A program made the translations under genes and the position numbers. DNA of 64,000 nt. Origin: Stenocarpella maydis. Taxonomy: Eukaryota; Ascomycota; Sordariomycetes; Diaporthales; Diaporthaceae. The stretch covers positions 118,921 to 182,920 of the forward strand of contig NQMI01000097.1 of assembly GCA_002270565.1 (NCBI GenBank). Direction: 5' to 3'. Positions 21,884 to 33,414 of the stretch are shown here, piece after piece (positions within the stretch are counted from its first letter, which is position 1; every line of letters starts with the position of its first letter). The notes below the pieces were generated by a model. The model ran no database searches. It was not told the origin of the DNA and saw only the letters and a list, made by a program, of their open reading frames with translations.

Positions 21884-23350
21884 ATTGGCAATCCGTACGA
21901 GTGATTGCTATGACCAAGTTTTGCGGCTTGTTTGGCTCACAGTTTGAAGCTGAGGCGCGTACTTGGTCATACGTATCTGGCTATGTATTCCAAAATTGAC
22001 GAAATCTGATCGACGTTGAAATTGGCAAGTTTGGCTTTGTTTCAGAAATCCTGCAAGCTTGTTTGTCTGAATTGGGAGCAACACAGAAGAACAAGAAATA
22101 TCAAGTATCCGGATGAGCTATAGTTGCGTCAAGGATCTCGAGTATGCTTTGAGCCGAACAAAGCAATTTGTTGAAGTGCACCGGAAGCGGAACATATGTC
22201 CCTAAATTGTAACTTGAGGCGAGGTACAGGGTCGGCCGAAACGAGTGTCCGCTTGTTGTGATTGCAAAAATAAATTGCTAGCTTACTTGGGATTAAGCGT
22301 GGCTGTGCGCACAGTATGCAATCCTGGTCCACACGCCCGCATAAAGGTACCACCTGCTTGCAGACAGATCGACCTTGCCATTTGCAAACGCCTGCTTACA
22401 ACTCAAAGCTGATCAAAACTGGGATATAAAGAGTATGAGTAGTCCTCTCATACAGCGAGCTGTTTCCTGCCCATGTTTTGTTTCTTTTGTCCTTTCTGAC
22501 AGTGCCACCTAGAGCTTCTTCTGTAATACTCGCGGTATTACATACGCTAAGAGGTAACCCTTATGCTTTAGTACAAGGCAAAATAGGTGTTGCTACTTTT
22601 AAATACAACTTTTTAAGTAGTACATGTACATCCAGCTCTCATACAGTATCGCTTCTGTCATTCTCATTGCCAATCACCACGACCTTCTGTCACATTGCGC
22701 CCGAAAAAAGATTTGGTGGGCGAGATGTTTAGGCTGATTGAGACGTGCAGTTTCGTGGTACAGTGGCGAACTCCTGGCCTCGGAGAGTTGGTAAGAACTC
22801 GTGCTGCAAGGCTTGACAACTGCTCCGCCCCTCCACCTCTGCATCTGCACGTGTGTCACCTTCTGCATGCGTTTATGACAGCAGTGGCATCTGTTGGACA
22901 ACCTGGCTGAGCAGATAATGACGATCTTTGCCATTCATTACTAAGTGGAGTAATTATAGGATGGTTTCACAGCAGAGAGGCGTTGTGAGATTGCATCTTG
23001 ATTGGAGATACGGATGTGGCTTTGCTACAGTACATATGCAAGCTCAGCTTTGCTCAGCAGTATCACCACCCTGCGTGCCGTGTCTGCCTACCCCGCATGG
23101 CCGTTAATCATTCTAAATCCATTAATATGTCGCTTGCAACCGGCGGGATTTGGCTCTCTTCATCTAGATTCACCACCACCGTCTCTTGTGCCTCAAGCAT
23201 CTGTGGCATGCCTTAAGCTATACCTGAATAAGTGAGACTCCAAATCAACTGCCCTCCTGGGTTTGCCACTCGTCTTTGTTCATGATATAAGACGACACTT
23301 GGGTGTCTCCTTACTCAACCTATCCCAAGAATAAGCTATCATCCGCCAGA
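21884..23350. other. Intergenic, 1.5 kb
   Basis: No gene seen. The last few hundred bases should contain the promoter of the receptor gene. Confidence 0.5.
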
Positions 23351-26300
23351 ATGGAGCCGGTGGGATTAGCAGTTGGCCTTGCAGGTCTAGCTGGTCTGTT
23401 CAGCACTTGCCTTGACGCTGTCGAAAAAATCGACTTCTATCGCGATTTCGAGCGCGACTCACGCTCTCTTGAGGCCGAATTCAAAACATTCAGGCTTTCA
23501 CTGAACCGCTGGGGCCAGGCCGTCGGTTTTAAAGATGGGCAGATACACGATAACCATCATCCTGATCTCAATGACCCAGAAACGAGGCAAACGGTATTGG
23601 AAGTCTTGTCATCCATCCACGACTTTTATGGCAAAGCTGAGGATGCCATCGGCAACGGTTTATACTCGACAGATGCCAATGCTAAGCCTCTTCCTACCCG
23701 CCGAGCTGGGCCTGTCTGGAACACATCGTCACTATCCAAGCGGGAAAAGCTTTCTTGGGCAATCCGAGGAAAAGGGAAACGCACTGCACAAGTTGAGGGT
23801 TTCGGAAAGCTGGTTCAGTGCCTGCACGATCTTGTTCCTCCAAATTCCATGAACGAAGTGCGGATGGATCCAGGCTCATCCAGAACAGGTAAACATTGTC
23901 ACAATGTATGCAACGATTGTGAATATATTGACTAACTCTAATTTTAGATAGCTTAATGGATAAGGCAACATTTAATCTTCAGGAAACTCTAACTAGAATT
24001 GAGCACGAAATTGAAGGTGAGAAGATCTCATCATATATTTTTATCGCGTACTAATTGTCGCAGCTGAGAGGCGACGAGCGTTGCATACATGGCTTGGACC
24101 CCCTCTTCCGAATGATATCTACAACACCTTAATACAAGAAAGACTCCATGGTACATGCGAATGGATTTTGGACCGGCCTGTATTCCTTGAGTGGCTCGAG
24201 CCCAAAGTTACCACATGCAGAGCAAAGTTCCTCTGGATCAATGGAGCTGCAGGTTTTGGGAAGACCATTCTCTGCGCAAAGATTGTTGAGCATCTCGCTT
24301 CAACACGTCAAACCCCTCTCGCCTACTTTTTCCTCTCATCCGAGTTTGAGAGTCGTGAGGACCCTTTTTTGGCTGTCCGATCATGGGTACACCAGTTGAC
24401 GTTGCAGCATAGTGTTGCATATGATTTGGTTACCAAAGCTTGGATGAGTCAAGACGAGCAACTTGCTACACGAGGCACCATTATCAAGTTGCTACGAGAT
24501 CTTGCTCAGGCTATACCAGGTTGTATTTTGGTCCTGGATGGCCTTGATGAGTGTACCTGGATGTCAGGGAGACAAAATGGCTACAACTCGATCGCTGGCT
24601 TCCTGAAAAGCGTTGTGCAAGCAATTGACGATACAGCCACCAGATTACTCATTGTCAGCCGCGATGAAGCTGAGATTCGATGCGGGTTAGACCATGCAAG
24701 TGGTTGTTCAGAACTCCAAATCTCACATTCGGACGTACAATCCGACGTATACTCATACTCCAAGAGTCTTCTTGACAAGAAGCTGCCGAGCAAGGATATG
24801 GCCATCAGGAATGAGCTGTCGCGGGAAATGGCAGACCGTTGCGAAGGGCAATTCCTCCTACTAAAGCTCCAGACAGAGTCCTTACGCAGCTGGAGGAATA
24901 AGAAACAGCTTGAAGCTGACATCAAGGAAGCCCCCTCCGGCCTGGACACGCTATACGGGCGAGACCTCAACAGGATGATCAGTCTTTCTCACAGAGAGCG
25001 GTGTCGTGCATTTGCTATTTTACGCTGGGCCGTATTTGCTCTACGGCCACTGACTGTATCGGAGATCACCGAAGCCTTGCTTATTGATGTGCAGTGTCCC
25101 GATCTGCCGGTGGACGAGATGCCTGATACCATCGATGATCATTACATCAGAGAAGCAATCATCAACCCCTGCGGATCACTATTGGAAGCACGAAACTCTT
25201 CACAAGCAACAAACAGGGGATTGAGGACGATTCACTTAAAACACTTTTCAGTTAGGCAATACTTCCTCAGCAACACATCAGGACAAGGGGAATCCATTAC
25301 AGCTAATGCCCATCTTTGGGCATTAAATGAAAGAGTTGATAATACCAGGCTCAGCATTCTTTGTATCCATTACATCAACTATGGCACAGTATGGGAAGAA
25401 GAGTTGAGCGAGTCGAGCGCAGCCATGACGACATTTCGAGATTATGCTGCCAGTTTCTGGCATCAGCACGCAGTCCTCAGTGCACCACTCGACAACACTC
25501 TTCTGGCAAAGATGGAGGCTTTCTTTGATAAGAAGAACCTGAATTGGAAGCACTGGGCAGGCTGGTTCGATTTAAATACTCATGAGCAGGAAGCAGAAAC
25601 TCGGACAGAACGTCCTGCCTACCCTATACATCATGCTGTGAGATTCGGATTTGCACAGCTGGTGCAGAGCCTTGCCGCCAGAGACATATCGGATATCAAT
25701 CAGCAAGACCATTTTGGAAAAACGCCACTCTACATTGGATGCGAGGCAGGAAGAATTGAAATTGTGCAAGAACTTCTAGGCAAAGGAGCTGACCTTGCTA
25801 TCCCAACCAAGGATGGATGGACACCACTCAATTCTGCCTCAAACAGTGGCCATCTTGAGGTGGTCAGGCTGCTGCTTGAGAAGGGGGCTGACCTTGCTAT
25901 CCCAACCAAGGACAGAGTGACGCCACTTCATGTTGCATCACTGGGAGGCCACATCGAGGTGGTCAGGCTGCTTCTTGAGAACGGGGCTGAGCTTGAAGTA
26001 GAGGACCAACAGCGTATGACTGACCTCCATGCCGCGTGCCGTGCAAACGCTGCAGAAATTGTCAACTTGCTTCTTCGCAGCGGTGCACCAGCACATACAC
26101 GGGATGGCCTTGGACGAACCCCTCTTTTCTATGCAATATGGTCAGGTTGCACTTCTGCAGTCAAAGCCTTCCTTACAACCACCGATATAGACATCAATCT
26201 CCAGGACTTTTACGGATCTACTGTCTTGTCGCTAATTGTCCGCTTTGGTCACGAGAGCATGATGACGCAAGTTATAGCACTACCCAATATTAATCCCTCT

Positions 26301-26612
26301 TTGGAGGATTGCTTTGGTCGATCACCACTGTGGTGGGCTCAAAGGCAGTGTTTCAACTCTATGGCAAAGCGTTTATTGGACTCTGCACAAGATCTAGGCT
26401 TGAGCATGTGTGCAACCAGTTTTCCAACTGGAAGTCCTGCCGTATTCCCTGCAGCGGGACCGTACTGTGATGTGTGTTTAGCCGAGAGGGGGGAGGTTTA
26501 CTACCACTGTTCAGTTTGTTCAGGCGGTGACTTCGATATTTGCTCAGATTGCCGGAGACTTGGAGCTCACTGCATTATTAAGTCTCATGATTTACAAATT
26601 TATAAGGTCTAG
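23351..26612 (+). CDS. NLR-like receptor: HeLo-type domain, NACHT, ankyrin repeats, ZZ finger
   Basis: Three exons (23351-23888, 23948-24016, 24064-26612) with 59- and 47-bp introns; phases close to 1051 aa. Residues 1-~190 form a HeLo-type N-terminal effector domain (MEPVGLAVGLAGLAGLFSTC..., LSLNRWGQAVGF). The NACHT ATPase follows: Walker A GAAGFGKT at 263-270, Walker B CILVLDGLDE at ~356-365. A helical region leads to about seven ankyrin repeats (~720-978), two of which are nearly identical (KGADLAIPTKD twice). The C-terminus (~1003-1051) is a ZZ zinc finger (YCDVC, HCSVC, ICSDC, then H/C..H). Fungal receptors of this build control heterokaryon incompatibility or xenorecognition: ligand sensing by the repeats leads to NTP-driven oligomerisation, and the HeLo part then disrupts membranes. 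No nonsense codon is visible, so it looks intact. Confidence 0.92.
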
Positions 26613-27347
26613 TATTTATAAGTATTTTTAATAGTATAATACAGTACCCATTTTGCCTTTAACTATAATATAGCACATTAAGCATAGATGATATGTATAA
26701 TACTTAATAGTTGACTAATGCTATTTGGCAGCAGTTGCATAGTTCTAAAGTGACAGATATTGGAATGGACTTGTCAAACTGCACATCTACTACACTCAAC
26801 TTCTCCAGCTATTTTACAGGTCGATATTTCACTAAGTAAAGTTAGGATCTTCATGAGTTTGTGGTTTGGTATGTATGCAGCTGGGTGCCAATAAAGTGTT
26901 TCACATGTCCATAAACCCAGCTGTATGACTGGGAATCAGAATCATAGGAAGGAAGGGCGAGAAAGGAGAAAGCCTAGGAACGATAGAGGGTGATGCCAGG
27001 GTACCTGAAATCAGGTTTCTGATCCTGCGAGTCTACGAGATTAGCTCAACGGTGGTTAGTCTAGTCTATAGTACATCTGTCTCACTGTCTACGCACAGTA
27101 CAAGCCACAGGTGGCGCACAAAGTTAGTGCTTACTCTTTTCTTTTACAACAAACATAGGCGGACACTCATTTCGGTCCACCCTGTAAGCCAAGATGGAGC
27201 ACGAATTAAGTTATTTGTCAATTTAAATATACGAGTTATACACTGTGGACAGAAAGAAGTGTCTGGTTTTGTTATAAAACAAAGCAGTGGCAGCTCATGA
27301 GGCTCTACACATGGTACTTGCCAATTCCAGTTCTATACTCATGTATA
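26613..27347. other. AT-rich intergenic
   Basis: AT-rich 3' flank of the receptor gene. It ends with CATGTATA (27340-27347), the left copy of the target-site duplication. Confidence 0.6.
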
Positions 27348-28032
27348 GAGATCGGAGATTCGCACAGAAGAAAACGGAGGGTACACAGGTACGAGTGCAC
27401 CCCCTGTGCGCCAACGTTTTTTTACACCACCCATTCGCCATACAAAACAACAATACACAGTCATTAACTACACATATCTATCGCTGCACGTATGCCACTA
27501 TCGTCGCTTCGGCTTACCCCTATCGTTTCTTCTGCCCTGGTGTTTTGCTACTTCTTTCCTCGTCTGATGGGGCGTTCCTTAACCGATCCGAGCACCTGAA
27601 TCTCCTCCTGGGTGTCCTTCTCGTCGCCGACGAGGTCCTCCACAGCCAGATCTACCNGTGGCAACTGGTTGACCATCTCACGAGCCCTCGTACGGCGCTT
27701 CTTAGCTGCTGGCTCGGGTGTTGCGGTCGTCGCCGCTGGCGAGGCTGCAACTGCAGAACGGCGCTTCGGAAGCTAACGAGTAGCTGGCTTCGTGAGCCCT
27801 GCCTCCAACTGCTTATCCCGTCGGACTGCTTCTCGCTGGTTCTTGCTGCTACGGGAGTCCTCTTGGTCAAGGGACTGGAGGGTCTCGTCATGGATAAAAA
27901 GCACTGGTGTGGGTGGTGTGGGTGGCCAAGTGCGGTTGAATGGGGCGCTCTGATTGGCTGCAGCGCATGGGTCAAAAGTGTACCTGTGTACCCTCCGTTT
28001 TCTTCTGTGCGAATCTCCGATCTCCATGTATA
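27340..28032. repeat. 8-bp target-site duplication CATGTATA around the short MULE
   Basis: CATGTATA stands at 27340-27347 and again at 28025-28032, immediately outside the two inverted repeats. An exact 8-bp duplication marks insertion by transposition. Confidence 0.95.
27348..28024. mobile_element. Short non-autonomous MULE derivative
   Basis: 677 bp with perfect 45-bp inverted repeats (27348-27392 and 27980-28024), starting GAGATCGGAGATTCGCAC. The left ~540 bp match 7248-~7785 of the long element. The right ~130 bp match its last ~135 bp, so about 2.26 kb of transposase sequence is deleted near 27885. It retains the transposase C-terminal tail (ETLQSLDQEDSRSS, ending LTKPATR) and nothing catalytic. 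It is GC-richer than the long copy at aligned sites and shows no RIP pattern. One ambiguous base (n) lies at 27657. It needs an active MULE elsewhere to move. Confidence 0.93.
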
Positions 28033-29241
28033 AGGGTGCCTCGCAACCTAATCCAGTTCTCCGTATTATAAAATTGATATATACGAAGACATTAATCATA
28101 ACTCTTCATTTACTTTCTTTAAAAATTATAAGAGTATTATAATGAGGAATAAAATTAGCTAAAAGAATTATCCTAATTATGGTTAGTTAGTCTATATCTA
28201 ACTAACAGTGGCGAGATTATATAAGCATACCCACGTTAGCGTACTCATTTCAGTCTGTGATGTGTGATCTTATGAGACTTTTTTTGGAATGTCGCCCACT
28301 TAATGGTGGCTGGGGCAGATATGGACTCGTCCGCCATGCATCGTCGAACTCAAGGGTGGCTCTTCCTTGCGTTACTGTTGCCAGTGTGGTCTGCCATGGC
28401 CCAAGAGTAGAGGGCCACACAAGGCCGGCGACGAAAACTTGAAAAAATGCTCTCATGGCTAAGTGTTAATGTATCCTTTAGTGAACTTCTGTGCTGGGTG
28501 GCCTTGACGACAATTAATGTAGATATCTGTCAAACCTTGAGGATTGACAGATTCCAAGGTTGCACAAATCATGCCCTAGCACTTAACATCGCTGAGACAA
28601 GACAACTTAAATATGTTGACGGTTGTCTCTCGCCCGTGTGGCTCAACCCTCGCCTGTCGTATGAAGCTTGGATTTGCATTACTCGGACTCGGAAGCCGAA
28701 CAAGCTCGGTATCAACCCTGAAGGTTCACGGCGTATATCAAGTCAACTTCCTGACAAGTTCGACCGACGCTCGGGCAGCCCGAGCACTAGACAGGATTTT
28801 CGGAGCACCTCAGAAGTTTCTACTTTTGATAACCGGTAATTAAATAGAAGAAGTGGTTCAAGTATTTGAAAGACCGTCACGGTATTACGTCGAGGCTAAA
28901 GACCACACAGCAATCAACAACTCTTGCTTTATTTTCTCATTCCTTTTTCAGAGAGAAAAGATTGGAACACACTCATTTTTCAGATCATCCTGGAATGCCA
29001 GGATAACAAGTATCCAAGAGTCTGTGTGTATTATACTGGGTTGCAGCAAGGAGGAGTTTCCTGGACGACCCTTGGTTTCATGCAAATGTATAATTCACTC
29101 GCTGCACTAGGTTAGTCGATTCTGGGGTACACGTTTCGGGTATTAGACTGAGACCAGATGTATGACACGACTCCAAATGACCATTTGCCTTGTAGACGTG
29201 TCGCTAGCAAAGATTTCGAGCGCCAAAACAGTGGATGCATA
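28025..29241. other. Intergenic, no reliable gene
   Basis: AT-rich to ~28250, then balanced composition. Several overlapping short frames lie between 28447 and 29110 (+) but none shows a motif or a consistent splice model. Possibly another remnant. Confidence 0.4.
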
Positions 29242-30609
29242 TTAGAAGAATAAAGAACCGTCGTCTTCAAAACAAGCCCGGCCGGAGTCCTGGCTTGGGA
29301 TGAGAAATAACCTCCGTCGTACACTGTTTATGAGACCTTGTATTTCTTCCGGACAGACAGCTTGAGGATACAACCTTGACGGCTGCAACAGACCAGAAAT
29401 ATCTTCCTCCAAGTTCAGCGTCAGCAAACCATGCCTCCCGAACAACGACATGCATTCTTGATGAAGCAGCCCCCACTGCTGCAGCCAGGTCGTCGCCAGA
29501 GTGGGATTGAGCTGCCCTTCTAGTCGCAATGAATCCCACGTCGCTAGGAGAGACTTCCTGTCCTCCTTGCCATACTTCTCCACCAATGCAGCGGCAAAGA
29601 CGCTCGAGCCGAAGACCAGCAGCTCCAACAGCCCTGATTCGTCCTGGGGTCTGTAGGTGTCCTGCAGCACGCGGGTCACATCTGTAAGCGGTCCTTGCGT
29701 ATTACTCTCCTGTAATGTTTTTTCCAACCGAGACAGGTACAATCCTAATGCTCGACCGTGTCTGGAGAATAACAATGCGCGGGGGATTAACATGCAGAGA
29801 TCCACGAAGGACATGATGTCATTTCCCCCGATGTGGTGTTGTATCTGGTCGAAGATCCTCTCAATGGCCTGCCATCCAAGCTTTCTGTCGTGGTCTAGGG
29901 TGTTAAGCGCCTCGTATAATCCATCCAGTAACCTTGGGCTGGAGCTACTCTTGAGGAGACGGTACCTGGATGATGAACATGATGCTGATGCTGGGGTGAC
30001 AGTACTGGCATGAGAATCGAGTAACTGATTCATGCTCGTAACCATAACGGCTTTTTGTTTAAAGGTCTTCAGATTTAAGGGGACCAAGGTGCTTGGTGTT
30101 GACAAAGCTTTGGAAGAATCCACCAGGTCTTCCTGTACGCGAGCCTTTTTCCTTGGCGGCTCATAGTCACCTGTTGGCACATCTGAAGCTGGTACCGGGC
30201 CGCAATCTTTCGGTTGTCTGTCCGCTTGAGCGCTCTTTGTGGTGTACTTGTGCCAGCCCCAGAGCCGAAAATGTCTCTTATACATCTTCTCGCTAAATTC
30301 AGTCAGCTATGTTGTGAGGAACAGCGTATTGCCGGTGGAGACCCACGTGGCTGCAAAGCCATACTGTTCCCGCATGCAGATGATGGTGGCGTTCAGAGTT
30401 TGGTTTTCAGTCAGGTAGAACCTTTCAATGGCAGGCTTCTTCATTTCCCAATCTGCCTCCTTGAGGGCTGGACACTTGGTGATAAATGGATCGACAGCCG
30501 CCATAGGACCTGCGAGAGGTTCAGCAGTCCATGAGAGAAGGAGGTCAGATTCGCATATTTGAGATAAGGCTTGGTCCAAGTCCTCGGTTCCAGGGCACAA
30601 GAAGTCCAT
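29242..30609 (-). CDS. Clr5-domain protein
   Basis: Two exons, 30609-30347 and 30292-29242; the 54-bp GTGGGT..TAG intron contains a GCTGAC branch site; 437 aa. The intron splits the Clr5 domain, which is only complete after splicing: residues ~52-107 read EADWEMKKPAIERFYLTENQ, then MREQYGFAATEKMYKRHFRLWGWHKY. This 'W...K..IerLYl.e..tL..v...M...yGF.at...yk.r...WgwkK' signature defines the domain, named after fission yeast Clr5, a DNA-binding silencing factor. A basic cluster (PPRKKARV) could serve nuclear import. The rest is helical and variable with no domain I can name. Such proteins are numerous and poorly characterised in filamentous fungi. A regulatory nuclear role is inference. Confidence 0.88.
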
Positions 30610-32071
30610 TTTGGTAAAATGCCCGCGGACACGAAGAATGATGGGTTGACTTGAGAGCGGTCAGAATACGAGATTGTCTGGATTGGATCAATTACGAGAA
30701 AATGCTCTGGGGTACTCTTATACCAAGTTTGTTCGCTGCTCCTGCAGATCTGAGGCGGAATGAAATAGCCGATAAATTGACTTGGGGAAAAACCGGGAAA
30801 CCAGCGCCGATTGGGGCTTTTCACTAAATGTGTGCTTATTTCTGCAGGGGACTTTGGGGCTTTTACCCAGGCCAATGGTATGAATGCTCCAGCACAGCCA
30901 TGCGCGTCTCGAGCAATCCTGCAGTTTCCGTCACCCACCATCAGGTCAGCAAAGGGCCAAGCACAAGGCAGGCTGGTACTTTCTCATGCGGGGAACTTTT
31001 GCTTTTGAAGACGTCCAAAGGACGGAGATAATCCGTACGGGATCTTTGGCTTTTAGGCCTTTGCCCCACGGCGTTGGGAACCAGAGAAGAAAAGTAAAGA
31101 AGCCCGTTGTTGTATGCTTGTGCATTTGTGATTATGATGTCTAATTCGCCGGCAAGATGCACATCACCCTCTCCCATAAGTACTCCACACAAATGCTCTA
31201 ACTCCACTACGTATATATCAAGACCCGTGGTATACATGGCCGCTTGCAAGTCATGGCCAGGGACCTAACTTGCCCTGACTATTCAGGCCCATCCTTGGCT
31301 TCCCTCGTATCGCAGGCACCAAGGAGGTGAGTCAGCGCAGTTGATAAGAGTGGCAAAGCAGATTCAGTGAATTTCAAGTCCAAATATCAGTATCTACGGA
31401 ATTGCACATACAAGGTGTGTACTCAGGAACATACACAAAGGTCATCCCCAAACCTGCATTTTTAATAGTGGCTCCTGTAACCTTTTGCCAGTTGCTGAAC
31501 CAATGCAAATGGCAATATTCCGTGATACTGTATTTCATTTTCGACTCGGAGATCTTGTTTTAGAGTGTCATTGGGTAAGTACGATATCCCTTCCTTATCA
31601 TAACGATAATAATTGTAACCTTTCTGGGACGCTGGACTACCCGCACTGCTGCATACGGCAGTATGCCCCGGGTCTCTAACTAGAGGTTCGCGGTTGCAGT
31701 GGCAACGAACTGGCTTCCTTGTCCGGGGATATAGTACATCGTCCTTGCGCATACTGAGGGAAAGCAACCTCGAAGTGCGAACAAGAATGTCGGTGATGGA
31801 GCCCGATACGACAAGCTCTCACCGCCAGCGAGCGAACCTTTCTGCTCTGGAACGTCTTTGTGATCGGTGTCCAGCTTTGATTAGCAAGCAAATGGTGAAG
31901 AACAGCAATATCCAGTCTTCTCCCCGCGGTGGGGAGGGGGGCTCATAGGGACAGCATGAGAAGTGTCTTCGAATAGATATGCTAGTCTATGCCCTGAAAG
32001 CCTCGCTCATGTAATGCTGATCAGAGCCCAGCCCAATTCACCGTCCTCGATACTCTGGTCGCCCGACTGCC
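30610..32071. other. Intergenic, 1.5 kb
   Basis: No gene seen. A frame at 31462-31767 (-) has no ATG-supported, conserved content and is not called. Confidence 0.5.
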
Positions 32072-33414
32072 TCAGGTCGCAGGCCTGGCCTTACCAGCCA
32101 TCTCGTAAACCGCCTTCTCAAACTCGAGCTCAATATCAACGTAAGTAGGGTCACCAGGCGGCAGAAGCGCCGCGCCAAAGAACCCGCAGAGGCCCTTCTC
32201 GCGGTCAATGAACAAATTCATATTGGTGGCGCCAGTCGCCATCTACAGAATGCAGAGTCAGCAGTCAAAATACCGAGGAAATAGGTGGCTCTAAGCTCGG
32301 GGACACATAGGCAGCGGCGTGGCGATAGGCCTCTTGGCTGGGGCGAAGATTATATGTGCAAGTTGCTTACCACCGTGCCCCTCCCCCTGCCCCAGGGCTG
32401 GCCCTCAAGATCCACATTCCCGTACAGCGAGTGGTCCATCGCGCCCCTCCTCACTCTGCGTGCGGCAGTGCGCTCAAACTGCGGGTCGTTATACATCATG
32501 CCGTCGTTAAGCGAGGCCTTCTGCGCGGGGGTGAGCTGCGGCCGCAGCATCTCCGCCGCGGCGGCAGGGCCGAGCAGCCTCCCGTCGTCGGCGAGGAGGC
32601 TCCGCAGCACCCGGAAGGGCGCGCCGCGGCGCACGTAGCCACCGTGGCCCCCGAAGCAAAACGGCTCGCCCTTGGCCGGCGGCGGCGGCATCACGTTGTC
32701 GCGGGCCATGTCCTCGTCGCGGGCGGTGAAGCCGCCGTCCTCGGTGCGCTGCGCCATGGTCGCGATGCGCGCCGAGGCGGGGAGGTCCAGCGGGAAGAAG
32801 GTCAGGTCCCCGGGCTCCACGCCCGCGGGCGCGAGGATCTGCTCGAGGTAGGCGTTGAGCGTCGTGCCGACTATCCTCTCCACGGCGACGCCCGCCCAGT
32901 CCAAGCCGCACGAGTACTCCCACGAGGTACCCGGCTCGCAGATGAGCGGCTGGCCGAATCTGCTTGGGACGTCGCCCCCTGGGGCTGGGTTCTGCATCTT
33001 CCAGGCCTTTAGGTGCGGGTAAAGGAAGAAATACGTGAGGCCGGACGTGTGCGTGAGGAGCTGGCGGTATGTTATCTTGTTAACGGGGTCCCTGTACTCC
33101 CAGGGCGGCTCCTTGTTGGTCAGGATCTTGAGCGCGGCGAGCTCGGGGAGGACGGCGTCCACCGTGTCGTCGAGGTTGAGGCGCCCTTCGTCCACCAGCT
33201 TCATAACGGCAATGCTGGCGAAGGGCTTTGTGCACGAGGCGGCCCAGAGGTAGACATCTTCTGTGAAGGGCGGCGAGCCGGGGACAGGGGACGAGGAGCC
33301 AAAGACGCGGTGGTAAGAGAAGTCGCCAGTTGCGTCGCAGGCATACAGGATCGCGTTGGGGATTCTCTTGGTGTCCACCAGCTCCTGAAGACGTCTCTCG
33401 AGTTCGGCAGCCAT
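32072..33414 (-). CDS. Beta-lactamase-fold serine hydrolase / transesterase-like protein
   Basis: Two exons, 33414-32371 and 32242-32072, with a 128-bp GTAAGC..TAG intron; 404 aa. The start is the ATG of MAAELERRLQELVDTKRIPN. The class C beta-lactamase / LovD fold is indicated by the catalytic Ser60-x-x-Lys63 (AASCTKPFASIAVMKLVDEGRL), the tyrosine box Tyr167 (WEYSCGLDW) and a downstream GGHGGY motif. The second exon ends the fold (MNLFIDREKGLCGFFGAALL, PPGDPTYVDIELEFEKAVYEM). Its length is like the ~413-aa LovD, which moves acyl groups onto polyketides. Relatives are also esterases or secondary-metabolite tailoring enzymes. No polyketide synthase is in the window, so the substrate is unknown. 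GC at codon ends is high, like the conserved genes. Confidence 0.87.

Noticed and set aside
27287..28033. Open plus-strand frame across the short MULE
   Set aside because: Lies inside the transposon ends and reads the antisense of the transposase tail; contains an ambiguous base.
28447..29115. Cluster of short plus-strand frames
   Set aside because: No conserved motif, no consistent splice model; could be a remnant but nothing supports a name.
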